64,000 nt of DNA from Achromobacter spanius (GTDB lineage: Bacteria > Pseudomonadota > Gammaproteobacteria > Burkholderiales > Burkholderiaceae_B), in contig NZ_CP121261.1 in NCBI RefSeq assembly GCF_029637605.1, positions 4,402,001-4,466,000 of the forward strand. Direction: 5' to 3'. The position numbers were made by a program, and so were the translations under genes. Of the stretch, positions 10,445 to 20,301 are shown one piece after another (the stretch's first letter is position 1; every line of letters begins with the position of its first letter). The notes under the pieces are model-generated. The model was given only the letters and a program-made list of their open reading frames with translations. It had not been told where the DNA came from and searched no databases.

Positions 10445-10507
10445 GATAGTTTTCCCTCTTGTTTCACGAGTTATTAGGCTTAATGTATCGCCGTGATGTC
10501 GCGCCAA

Positions 10508-10546
10508 CAATTTAAATTGCCTTAACATTCCATTAGCATCGCTAAT
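10508..10546. promoter_or_regulatory. LysR-type operator in the cdo/LysR divergent promoter
   Basis: The 116 bp between the two start codons holds a perfect palindrome ATTAGC-ATC-GCTAAT (10532-10546), which also satisfies the T-N11-A LysR box, and a second perfect palindrome CAATTTAAATTG (10508-10519). Both are AT-rich islands in GC-rich DNA. A divergent LysR gene normally binds here and controls itself and the neighbouring operon; the assignment to this LysR protein is inference. Confidence 0.6.
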
Positions 10547-10560
10547 ACTTTGGGCACATC

Positions 10561-11454
10561 ATGCGCAACCTGGACCTGGACCTGCTTCGGACACTGACGG
10601 CTATCGCGCGGCACGACACATTCTCGGAAGCCGCCAACCGGCTGCACAAGACGCAGTCGGCCATTACGCAACAGATGCAGCGGCTGGAAGCCAGTATCGG
10701 TTTGCCGCTATTCGAGAAGCAGGGGCGCAACAAAGTGCTGTCGTCGCATGGGCGCCGGCTGGTGGAATATGCGCGCCATATGCTGGCCATCAACGACGAG
10801 GCACTGCGTGCCCTGCAGGACGGCCCGCTGGAAGGAGATTTGCGCCTGGGCGCGCCGTTGGACGTGGCCGACACCATATTGCCGACGCTCTTGACGCACA
10901 TCGCGCGTTCAGCCCCCCGCGTGAAACTCGAGATTCGCGTGGACCGCAGCCCTTTCCTGATGGATGCTCTGCGCGCCGGCGAGCTTGACCTGACGATCTC
11001 CACCCGCTTTGACCAGGATTTCGAGGGGGTTGCGCTACGCACCTCGCCCACCGTCTGGTTGGCATCCGCGGACTATATGCATGACCCGCACACCCCCGTG
11101 CCGCTGGTGCTGGCGGACGAGCCCAGCATCTTTCGCCGCCTGGCGTTAAATGCGCTGGAGCAGGCGCGGGTGCGCTGGCACACCAACTACGTGGCGCCGA
11201 ACCTGGTGGGGATCAAGGCTGCGTTGCGCGCCGGACTGGGCGTGACGGCGCGCAGCGTGGAACTGCTGGGGCCGGAAATGCGTGTGCTGGGGGACAAGGA
11301 AGGCTTGCCGCCCTTGCCGGACGTCACCTACTTCCTGTGGATAAGGCGCGATCTGATCAATCCGCTGACGCGCCAGGTCTATGACATGTTGCGCAGCAAC
11401 CTGGGACTGGCGCAGCAGGGTGATGCAGCGGCCGGACCGCCCGGCGCTCAGTAG
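10561..11454 (+). CDS. LysR-family transcriptional regulator
   Basis: A 297-residue LysR regulator. The N-terminal winged helix-turn-helix is clear (LDLDLLRTLTAIARHDTFSEAANRLHKTQSAITQQMQRLE, residues 4-42, quoted here in part only by its ends LDLDLL and QMQRLE). An effector-binding domain follows from about residue 90. It is transcribed away from the cysteine-dioxygenase and lyase-rhodanese operon, so it probably senses cysteine or a sulfur metabolite. Its 3' end overlaps the convergent asparaginase gene by seven bases. The coding sequence contains one exact DnaA box at 11336-11344. Confidence 0.9.
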   Translation: MRNLDLDLLRTLTAIARHDTFSEAANRLHKTQSAITQQMQRLEASIGLPLFEKQGRNKVLSSHGRRLVEYARHMLAINDEALRALQDGPLEGDLRLGAPLDVADTILPTLLTHIARSAPRVKLEIRVDRSPFLMDALRAGELDLTISTRFDQDFEGVALRTSPTVWLASADYMHDPHTPVPLVLADEPSIFRRLALNALEQARVRWHTNYVAPNLVGIKAALRAGLGVTARSVELLGPEMRVLGDKEGLPPLPDVTYFLWIRRDLINPLTRQVYDMLRSNLGLAQQGDAAAGPPGAQ

Positions 11455-12452
11455 CGGTCGAAAATGGCCTGTACCGCATCCGTATCGCGCGTGACGGACA
11501 GGGCCAGCATCAGCAAGATGCGCGCCTTCTGCGGATTCAGGTCACGCGCTGCAATAAAGCCCAGGCCGCCGTCATCCAATTCGACGTCGCGCGCGACGAA
11601 GCCGCTGCCCGTGCGGCTGGAACGCACCACCGCCACGCCATTCGTGGCGGCGCGGCTCAAGGCGTCGATGGCGACATCAGTGGCGTTGCCGTCACCCACA
11701 CCGGCCAATACGATGCCGTCGGCCGAGTCGGCCAGGAAGCCAATCACGTCCGCCTGCAGGTTCGCATGGGCATAGACGATATCCACGCGCGGCCAGCCGG
11801 CCGATTCCAACAATGCGAGTGAAAACTCGCTTTGTGTCGAGTGCGTGGTGGTGTTGCGGGAATAGAAACATGGCACGCCGCCATGCATGACGCCTGCGCG
11901 GCCACGGTTGGGCGATGCGAACGCGCACAGCCCTGCGCTGGCGATTTTCTGAATCTCGCGCGCGTAGTGCATATCTTCGTTCATCACGACAAGCGGGCCT
12001 CGGCCGCGCGCGTCGGGATGGCGGGCAAGCGCCACCGCGTTGTAGAGATTCGCGGGGCCTTCGGCGCCCAGGGCTGTCGCCGGCCGCATGGCCCCAACCA
12101 GCACGACGGGCTTGTCGTGCTGCACAACCAGGCTTAGAAAATACGCGGTTTCTTCAAGCGTATCGGTGCCGTGCGTAATGACGATGCCGGCCACCGAGGC
12201 GTCCTGACAAAGCGTGCTGACACGTGCCGCCAGCGCGCGCCAGACCTCATGCGTCATGTTCTGGCTGCCCACGTTGGCAACCTGTTCAGCGCGGATCTCG
12301 GCAATGCGGGCCAATTGGGGTACGGCGTCCAGCAAGTCGTTGACGGAGAACGAGCCCGCTTTGTATCCCGCTGACGTGGCATCTGCCTGGGCGCCCGCGA
12401 TGGTGCCGCCGGTGGCCAGTACCGCAATCACCGGCAATGCGCGATCAGGCAT
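11448..12452 (-). CDS. L-asparaginase (type II-like)
   Basis: An asparaginase/glutaminase-family amidohydrolase of 334 residues from the ATG at 12452. Both catalytic threonine motifs are visible: ATGGTIAGAQ near the N-terminus and GIVITHGTDTLEETA near residue 85. The expected Lys-containing segment is replaced by NEDMHYAREIQKI. No signal peptide is evident, so it is likely cytoplasmic although its motifs resemble type II enzymes. The ATG overlaps the parB stop codon (8 bases shared), implying translational coupling to parB. An earlier in-frame start at 12482 would overlap parB by 38 bases and is less likely. A link to partitioning is not implied by function. Confidence 0.9.
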   Translation of the reverse strand: MPDRALPVIAVLATGGTIAGAQADATSAGYKAGSFSVNDLLDAVPQLARIAEIRAEQVANVGSQNMTHEVWRALAARVSTLCQDASVAGIVITHGTDTLEETAYFLSLVVQHDKPVVLVGAMRPATALGAEGPANLYNAVALARHPDARGRGPLVVMNEDMHYAREIQKIASAGLCAFASPNRGRAGVMHGGVPCFYSRNTTTHSTQSEFSLALLESAGWPRVDIVYAHANLQADVIGFLADSADGIVLAGVGDGNATDVAIDALSRAATNGVAVVRSSRTGSGFVARDVELDDGGLGFIAARDLNPQKARILLMLALSVTRDTDAVQAIFDRY

Positions 12453-13368
12453 CGACCACTCCGGACAGGCCTTGGCGTTCAAGCAGCGAATTCAGGTGTT
12501 CCCAGCCGTGAAAGTCGATGACGATCTGGCCCTTTTCCTTGGCGCCCACCTTCAGGGCGACGCGCGTGCCCAAATGGTCGGAAAGCGCCTCTTCCAAGCG
12601 CGTCAGATCGCGCGAGACCCCATTGGCCTTCTTGCGCGGTGACGTGGCCGACTCCGCTTCCTTGGCGGTCTTGGCAACCAGCTTTTCCGCTTCGCGCACC
12701 GACAGGCGGCGCGCGATGATCTGGTTGGCCAGCTGGATTTGCGTGGCCGCATCCACGGCCAGCAGCGCACGCGCATGGCCCATGTCCACATCGCCGGCCA
12801 GCAACATCGTCTGCACAGGCGCGGCCAGGTTCAAAAGACGCAGCAGGTTGCTGGTAGCCGACCGCGACCGGCCGATCGCTTGCGCAGCCTGCTCATGCGT
12901 CAGACCGAATTCGTCCAGCAGGCGGCGCACGCCGTGCGCTTCTTCCAGCGGGTTCAGGTCTTCGCGCTGGATATTTTCAATCAGCGCCATCACGGCCGCA
13001 TTTTCGTCGGCCACTTCGCGCACCAGCACCGGCACTTCTTTCAGGCCGGCCAGTTGGGCCGCGCGAAAACGGCGTTCTCCCGCGATGATCTCGTAATGGC
13101 CCGGCGCGGTTTCACCCAGTGCGCGCACAAGAATGGGTTGCATGATGCCTTGCGTGCGAATTGATTCGGCCAACTCACCCAGTGCGCCCTCGTCCATGCG
13201 CGTGCGCGGCTGATACTTGCCTGCGCGCATCTTCGAGAGAAGCAAGGTGGATGGCGGACCCTCGGGCTTGGCCGCGACGGCCTTGCCGATGTTGTCGATC
13301 GCAGGCGCATCCGCGCCCAGCAAGGCGTCCAGTCCGCGACCCAATCCCTTGGGTTTCTTGGTGGCCAT
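12445..13368 (-). CDS. parB: Chromosome-partitioning protein ParB
   Basis: A 307-residue ParB/Spo0J protein that binds parS, spreads with CTP and is moved by ParA to segregate the origin. The N-terminus MATKKPKGLGRGLDALLG is the standard ParA-interaction region. Next come the CTPase and spreading motif GERRFRAAQLAGL, ENIQREDLNPLEEA and a central helix-turn-helix (THEQAAQAIGRSRSATSNLLRL, ends THEQAAQ and SNLLRL). The C-terminal dimerisation domain ends in LSGVVDA. The start is the ATG at 13368 with GAGGATTT upstream. Its target sites are the seven parS copies at 17.7-18.35 kb. The unusual neighbour is a GNAT gene between parB and parA. Confidence 0.97.
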   Translation of the reverse strand: MATKKPKGLGRGLDALLGADAPAIDNIGKAVAAKPEGPPSTLLLSKMRAGKYQPRTRMDEGALGELAESIRTQGIMQPILVRALGETAPGHYEIIAGERRFRAAQLAGLKEVPVLVREVADENAAVMALIENIQREDLNPLEEAHGVRRLLDEFGLTHEQAAQAIGRSRSATSNLLRLLNLAAPVQTMLLAGDVDMGHARALLAVDAATQIQLANQIIARRLSVREAEKLVAKTAKEAESATSPRKKANGVSRDLTRLEEALSDHLGTRVALKVGAKEKGQIVIDFHGWEHLNSLLERQGLSGVVDA

Positions 13369-13412
13369 AGTTAAATCCTCTTTCCTTCTGTTTTTGTATC
13401 CCGAGACAAAGC

Positions 13413-14237
13413 TCAGGCGCCCGGCTGCTCGGCAGGCAGCCGGTACCAATACGCGTAACAGTCTTTGAAACCGTAGCGGCCATACAAGGCACGCGCGGCT
13501 GTATTTTCCGGTTCGACCTGCAAATATGCCGTCTTGGCGCCGCCAGCGGCGCCCTCGCTCAATAGATATCGCACCAGGGCATCGGCATAGCCTTTACGCC
13601 GTTGGTCTGGGTCAGTGACGATGTCGAACAGGCCCAGCAGTTCATCGTCGCGGACGGCCAGGCCCGCGGCAACGCACTGCCCCGCCGCGTCGAAAGCCAG
13701 CACCGGCTGCTTATCCACAGCCAACCCTTGCAGACGCGCTTGATGCTCACCGATGTGCTCGAACGCCGAACCGCGCATGGCACCGACCGATTGCGCGAAG
13801 CGATCGGTATCGACCTTCCTGAAGGACAGGCCGCCCCGGACGCTGAGCGTGGGGGCGAGCGACATGCTCATGACTCGGGTCTCACCGGTGAAGGTATAAC
13901 CACGGGCCTCCAGTTCGGCATCCAGGGAAAAATCGGGGCCGATGGAGGTGATGCGCAGCACCATGGGCAAACCATGGCGCGCATACAACGAAGAACAATA
14001 CGCCAGCCGCTCGTCCAGCGGACGTGTGGATAACCCCAGCACATTCACACTGCGCGCGCGCTTGGCCGACGAATGCGCAAAGCGCACAAGCCAGCCATCA
14101 TAGAGCACCTGTGCATTGACGGCCGTCGCGTTCAGCGCCGCTTCTTCCAGGCGCACGCGCAGGCGATCCCGCTCGTCCATGGACGGCGTATAAAAGGCCT
14201 GTGGCGCGGTGGGAGCAAGAAGCGTGGCTGCGGACAT
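13413..14237 (-). CDS. GNAT-family N-acetyltransferase between parA and parB
   Basis: A 274-residue protein. The C-terminal half is a GNAT domain with the acetyl-CoA segment DPDQRRKGYADALVRYLL and the closing ENTAARALYGRYGF. The N-terminal half resembles a degenerate second GNAT module. The substrate, small molecule or protein, cannot be read. The gene lies 9 bp after the parA stop and 45 bp before the parB start, so it is part of the mnmG-rsmG-parA-x-parB transcript. It contains two exact DnaA boxes (13711-13719 and 14025-14033). A role in modifying ParA, ParB or another origin protein is possible but has no direct support. Confidence 0.85.
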   Translation of the reverse strand: MSAATLLAPTAPQAFYTPSMDERDRLRVRLEEAALNATAVNAQVLYDGWLVRFAHSSAKRARSVNVLGLSTRPLDERLAYCSSLYARHGLPMVLRITSIGPDFSLDAELEARGYTFTGETRVMSMSLAPTLSVRGGLSFRKVDTDRFAQSVGAMRGSAFEHIGEHQARLQGLAVDKQPVLAFDAAGQCVAAGLAVRDDELLGLFDIVTDPDQRRKGYADALVRYLLSEGAAGGAKTAYLQVEPENTAARALYGRYGFKDCYAYWYRLPAEQPGA

Positions 14238-14246
14238 GAGTACGGC

Positions 14247-15047
14247 TTACTGGAAATCTTTCCTGACACGCTCGATCATTTCAGCGCCAAATGAAATATA
14301 GGCTTGCGCGCCGCGTGACGCGCGGTCATAGACAACGCCCGGCATGCCGTAACTGGGTGCTTCGGCCAAGCGCACGTTGCGCGGCACCACGGTCTTGAAG
14401 ACCTTGTCGCCGAAGTGCGCTTCCAGTTGCGCGGATACTTGCTGTTGCAAGGTCATGCGCGGGTCGAACATCACACGCAGCAATCCGATGACACGCAGGT
14501 CGTCGTTGATGTTGCGATGCACGCGCTTGATGGTGTTGACCAGATCGGACAGGCCTTCCAGCGCGAAGTACTCACACTGCATCGGAATGATCACGCCATG
14601 GGCAGCAGCCAAGCCGTTGAGTGTCAGCAGCGACAGTGTCGGCGGGCAATCAATCAACACAAAATCGTACTGGCCGGAGACGGTGTCGATCGCCCGCTTC
14701 AACTGGCGCTCGCGTTCTTCCATCTGCACCAGGTCAATCTCGGCGCCAGAGAGTTCGCGGTTGGCAGGCAAGACATCGTAGCCACCGGACTCCGACTTCA
14801 CACGGGCCTGCTCGATGGTAGCCTCGCCAATCAGCACTTGGTACAGATTCGATTCCAGTGCATTCTTGTCGATACCGCTGCCCATCGTGGCGTTGCCCTG
14901 CGGGTCCAGGTCCACCAGCAACACGCGCTGATTATGCGTGGCAAGGCCCGCCGCCAAATTGATGGCGGTGGTCGTCTTGCCCACACCGCCCTTTTGGTTG
15001 GCAATGCAGAAGACGCGGGCGTTTGTGCTGGGGGGTAAATTCTTCAT
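14247..15047 (-). CDS. parA: Chromosome-partitioning ATPase ParA
   Basis: A 266-residue ParA/Soj/MinD-family ATPase. The deviant Walker A motif QKGGVGKTTTAINLA is at residues 18-32, with LLVDLDPQGNAT (A') and FVLIDCPPTLSLLT (B) following in order. It binds DNA as an ATP dimer and is released by ParB to drive origin segregation. Short chromosomal form without an N-terminal helix-turn-helix. The start ATG overlaps the rsmG stop as ATGA. The order rsmG-parA-parB next to parS and oriC is the common bacterial arrangement. Confidence 0.97.
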   Translation of the reverse strand: MKNLPPSTNARVFCIANQKGGVGKTTTAINLAAGLATHNQRVLLVDLDPQGNATMGSGIDKNALESNLYQVLIGEATIEQARVKSESGGYDVLPANRELSGAEIDLVQMEERERQLKRAIDTVSGQYDFVLIDCPPTLSLLTLNGLAAAHGVIIPMQCEYFALEGLSDLVNTIKRVHRNINDDLRVIGLLRVMFDPRMTLQQQVSAQLEAHFGDKVFKTVVPRNVRLAEAPSYGMPGVVYDRASRGAQAYISFGAEMIERVRKDFQ

Positions 15048-15765
15048 AGGGTTCCTTGACTACGTCCTTCGCTGCGTTCTTCAGTGCGGCCTTCATTGCG
15101 GCGCATCCAGATCAGACAGCGTTCTGCTTGCAACTCCGGCACGCGAAGCGGCTGGATGTGGTCGACCTGCCATTCCCCGCGCGCATGCAACGCCTGAATT
15201 TCCTCTTCGGGGACCTTGCCCTTCATCGCGACGAGGGTACCATCGTTGCGCACGTGGCGACCCGCGAGCTGCGCAAAATCATCCAGGGAAGCGAAGGCTC
15301 GCGAGGTGACAATGTTGCATTCGGCCGGATCCAGCGTTTCGATACGCGCATGGCGCGCGTGCAGGTTCGGCAAGCTCAACGCGCCGCTCATCTGGCGCAC
15401 GAATGCGGTCTTCTTTTCGACGGCGTCGATGCACGTCACGGACCATGCGGGTTGCATGATCGCCAGAACAACGCCAGGCAGGCCGCCGCCCGATCCCACG
15501 TCGAAGATCTTGGCCGATGCACCCGCGGCGCCCAGCGCTTCGCTGAACGGGGCGACGGCGGACAGGCTATCAAACAGATGCTGGATCAACATCTGCTGCG
15601 GGTCGCGAATCGCGGTGAGGTTGTACGTGCGATTCCAGCGCTGCATCTGCGCCAGGTAGTTCAGCAGCTTGACCTGGGCGGCAGCGTCAGCGTGCAGCCC
15701 CAGTTCCTCGCATGCACGAGAGAGACGGCCGGCCATGTCCGCGCCGGCCTGATGGGTAGTGGCGG

Positions 15766-15769
<4 letters not shown>
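15044..15769 (-). CDS. rsmG: 16S rRNA (guanine527-N7)-methyltransferase RsmG
   Basis: A 241-residue SAM-dependent methyltransferase (formerly GidB) that methylates G527 in the 530 loop of 16S rRNA. The SAM-binding core reads [17 protein letters not shown] (about residues 88-104), preceded by [20 protein letters not shown] (ends NLTAIR and FDSL) and followed by [14 protein letters not shown] and [11 protein letters not shown]. It overlaps mnmG upstream and parA downstream by 4 bases (ATGA both times), so translation of the three genes is coupled. A short Glu/Arg-rich tail ([13 protein letters not shown]) extends beyond the typical end. Confidence 0.97.
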
Positions 15770-17685
<1,916 letters not shown>

Positions 17686-17741
17686 GATGGGGAGGATAGA
17701 TAAGAAGGCGTTCGGTGCTCATTATAGAGGCAGGGATTGTA

Positions 17742-17757
17742 TGTTTCACGTGAAACG
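17742..17757. promoter_or_regulatory. parS site 1 (TGTTTCACGTGAAACG)
   Basis: Fifteen of 16 bases match the ParB site TGTTTCACGTGAAACA; only the last base differs. It is the copy closest to mnmG, 57 bp upstream of its start codon. Confidence 0.9.
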
Positions 17758-17867
17758 TTCCGGACCCTGTGGACATGCCGCCATGGTCTGGGAAGCCGTA
17801 GGTAAATGGCAACGCCCCGCTAGAGCGGGAGCGAAATATGTCTGCATCTGCCGATGTCTTGAAGGTT

Positions 17868-17883
17868 TGTTCCACGTGAAACA
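17868..17883. promoter_or_regulatory. parS site 2 (TGTTCCACGTGAAACA)
   Basis: Exact match to the degenerate consensus TGTTNCACGTGAAACA with C at N. It is 126 bp from site 1. Confidence 0.93.
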
Positions 17884-17931
17884 TCAACCGCAGCCTGCCG
17901 CGCGGACTATAGGTTAGACATGATCAACGTA

Positions 17932-17947
17932 TGTTTCACGTGGAACA
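17932..17947. promoter_or_regulatory. parS site 3 (TGTTTCACGTGGAACA)
   Basis: The reverse complement of the site 2 form, so again an exact match to the consensus in the opposite orientation. 64 bp from site 2. Confidence 0.93.
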
Positions 17948-17972
17948 TTCACTCTCTCAACACGGGTCAGCG

Positions 17973-17988
17973 TGTTTCACGTGAAACA
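17973..17988. promoter_or_regulatory. parS site 4 (perfect palindrome)
   Basis: TGTTTCACGTGAAACA, the fully symmetric 16-bp ParB site. 41 bp from site 3, the tightest spacing of the cluster. Confidence 0.96.
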
Positions 17989-18041
17989 TAGCGCCCATGT
18001 TCGCATCCGGTAAGTCGGTCTGTAATGGGGCCACCATTGCA

Positions 18042-18057
18042 TGTTTCACGTGGAACA
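18042..18057. promoter_or_regulatory. parS site 5 (TGTTTCACGTGGAACA)
   Basis: Same form and orientation as site 3; 69 bp after site 4. Confidence 0.93.
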
Positions 18058-18138
18058 TCATCGCTGGCAGCGAGCGTTGAATCACTATCTCTGAAACTCT
18101 TAGGCATCCTAAATCGCAGTGTCGAAGAAGAATATCTA

Positions 18139-18154
18139 TGTTTCACGTGAAACG
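18139..18154. promoter_or_regulatory. parS site 6 (TGTTTCACGTGAAACG)
   Basis: Identical to site 1, with one terminal mismatch to the symmetric consensus; 97 bp after site 5. Confidence 0.9.
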
Positions 18155-18332
18155 CTCGATAGTAAGGAACGCACCGCGAGAGCGATCAGGATGAGAATAT
18201 CTGTCCCCTTTCAACAAAAAGCCGGTTCAGAACACAGAAACGATGAAGCTCGCTGCGCACATCATGATTGGAAAAAAAGGCATTTTTTTACCCCTACCCT
18301 ACCCCTTACCCAAAACAGACCTCAATTTCTAG

Positions 18333-18348
18333 AGTTTCACGTGAAACA
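18333..18348. promoter_or_regulatory. parS site 7 (AGTTTCACGTGAAACA)
   Basis: Fifteen of 16 consensus bases with a first-base mismatch. It is the origin-side end of the array, about 150 bp before the first DnaA box. Confidence 0.88.
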
Positions 18349-18489
18349 CGGTAAACGATGCCCGTACGGGGAACCGTCAACTTCACGTGCCAGGGATGTC
18401 TTTCAGGATTTGATGAGCCACCCAACTGCGGACCAACAAAATATCTGTAGTCTCGCCAACCCGATTCTGTTGATCCACGACAATGCAGA

Positions 18490-19690
18490 CACTACTTATT
18501 CACAACTGTTCGTGGATATCTAGTGGGGCAATTTCTAGAACGCTGGCGTTTACGCAGCAAGCACTTATCAACAACGGATAGGCTAGAACGTCGGTCCGCG
18601 ATTTCTCAAACTGCGCTGAATAACTTTGGGGATAACTTCTGAAATGCTGGCCCGGACGGGAGTCCGAAACGTGGGATCAGCCGTGCGTCCGCTCTTGGCG
18701 CATGGACCAGCACGCAGAGAAAGTTTCCCGTGCTTCTCATAGGAGAAAACACATTCTTAGGCAAAAAAAGGTGCCCAACTCCGTTGCGACAATCGCAACG
18801 ACTCCGGCATACACCGACTCCATTTTTCACGTGGAGAACTTTGTGGATAAGATTAGAAAATCATCGCACTTAAGCTTCTCGAAACGACGCGGATGCCCAA
18901 ATAGAATTGCCAATCAACACCGGGAACTCCGCAGCTTCGACACAGTCAAATTGCGACGAAATTCAGACCCAAAAATTGAGATCAGCGCTTATTCACACAG
19001 TGGCACCGCGCCACGCGTTTTTATCTCGCGTACTTCCCGCAGCGCGGGTCGCGATCTTTGACATCACAACTATCTTGCCCGGCAGCAAGCCAGCCCGCCA
19101 TCATCCATATGGAGGAGGACATGGCTTCATGTGAAGGTTGTGGAAAAAGTGTGGGCAAGAATCCTGCACCAACCTGGGATACCTGTGCGGCCATGAATAC
19201 AGCGCTTCGACGTTTGCGAAAACTCCACAAGCTTTCCTGCCGCCACATTGAAAACCCAAGATAAAGCCGCGCCCGGCATACCCTATCCCCATTTCTATCC
19301 ACAGGCCAAGCGCCGCATTTTTAGGCCTTCAGCGGCAAATTCTGTGCATAACCAGGATGGGGATATCTTTGTGAACAACCACGAAGAGAAGCACAATGAA
19401 CGGTATAAAACGCACAACGAAATGCGCTAAACGCCGGCTCACCGATCAGCCTTACCTCAATGGAATAAACCCTTAAACCCCCATTTTCACGGGGAAAACC
19501 TCAGGTTTCACAATAAGCACGCAGGTACAGGTAGCGCGCATGCCGGCGAAATGCCGCTCGCACCGACCTCAATGACGAAACCCATAAATCTGTGCAAAAC
19601 CCTGTCTGAGCCAATGCCGCTGCTTCATTAATGAGCACATATTTCCTGATGCTCAAAAATAATTATCCACAGAGTTATCCAAGGCTGGAG
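18490..19690. other. Probable chromosomal replication origin (oriC), DnaA-box field
   Basis: A gene-free, comparatively AT-rich stretch between mnmG and the cold-shock gene. Boxes matching TTATNCACA exactly lie at 18496-18504 (+), 18842-18850 (-), 18989-18997 (+), 19343-19351 (-) and 19663-19671 (+). One-mismatch boxes lie at 18565-18573 (+), 18627-18635 (-), 19295-19303 (+) and 19370-19378 (-). AT-rich runs that could unwind occur at 18268-18290 (A7 and T7 runs) and around 19622-19666. The location beside mnmG-rsmG-parAB and parS is the standard context of oriC. No protein-coding gene in 17686-19853 is convincing. The exact unwinding element is not identified. Confidence 0.85.
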
Positions 19691-19775
19691 GATATGTTAG
19701 TGAACACTAACAAAGGCACACGGAACGAGCCGGGCAAGCCTTCAGGCAGCGGCCTGCAACCGGCCCTCAAATGAA

Positions 19776-19810
19776 ACAACGCCCCAGATCCGAGGATCTT
19801 GGGGCGTTGT
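19776..19810 (-). terminator. Rho-independent terminator of the cold-shock gene
   Basis: On the minus strand ACAACGCCCCAAGATC pairs with GATCTGGGGCGTTGT around a short loop (one bulged base), then a T-rich tail (TTTCATTTG). It lies 44 bp after the cold-shock stop codon. Confidence 0.8.
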
Positions 19811-19853
19811 AGCCAGGTTGAACCTGGCAGACGGGAAATTGGGATTTCCCGAT

Positions 19854-20060
19854 TTAAAGCGGGCGAATTTCGGCCGCTTGAGGTCCTTTCGGACCATCCT
19901 TAACTTCGAATTCGACTTCCTGGCCTTCGTTCAGGCTGCGATAGCCGCGGCCCTGGATGGCGGAAAAGTGTGCGAAAACTTCGGTTCCGCCAACATCGGG
20001 GGTGATGAAGCCGTAACCCTTGTCGGCGTTGAACCACTTAACTTTGCCCTTCTGAGCCAT
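19854..20060 (-). CDS. Cold-shock protein, CspA family
   Basis: A 68-residue single-domain nucleic-acid-binding protein. RNP1 KGYGFI and RNP2 VFAHFSAI are both present ([19 protein letters not shown] start). It acts as an RNA chaperone or antiterminator. The gene has its own terminator and a roughly 240 bp untranslated upstream stretch, consistent with the long structured leader of cold-shock mRNAs, though no specific leader motif was proven. It borders the oriC region. Which csp paralogue it is cannot be decided. Confidence 0.95.
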   Translation of the reverse strand: MAQKGKVKWFNADKGYGFITPDVGGTEVFAHFSAIQGRGYRSLNEGQEVEFEVKDGPKGPQAAEIRPL

Positions 20061-20301
20061 TTTTTCTAGCGTCCTGTAATTAACTCGAAATGCAATGAAT
20101 CAAGGACGCCGTGAGAACCGAACAACCGGTAGAAAACCCTGCGTTGCTGCTATGTTCCCGCTCGTCGTCAAGCAACAGAACGAGTCCGCGCTGCTTGAAT
20201 CAACTGCGGAATCAGCATACTCATCCGGCATTGGCACCTCATATTGTTGTTTACCCCAATGTCGCATTTTTCAGACTCGGCCGAAGTACCGCCCTGCGGA
20301 A

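Noticed and set aside
10455..10475. GTTTCACGAG near the cysteine-dioxygenase start as a half parS site
   Set aside because: Only the left half matches; the right arm is absent.
18823..18838. An eighth parS-like site, TTTTTCACGTGGAGAA
   Set aside because: It keeps the CACGTG core but has four mismatches to the 16-bp consensus, so it was not counted.
19481..19500. Palindromic TTTTCACGGGGAAAA resembling parS
   Set aside because: The essential CACGTG centre is changed to CACGGG.
17686..19853. Several 60-130 codon frames in the origin region
   Set aside because: They contain parS or DnaA sites, have no ribosome sites or family resemblance, and are on both strands without pattern.
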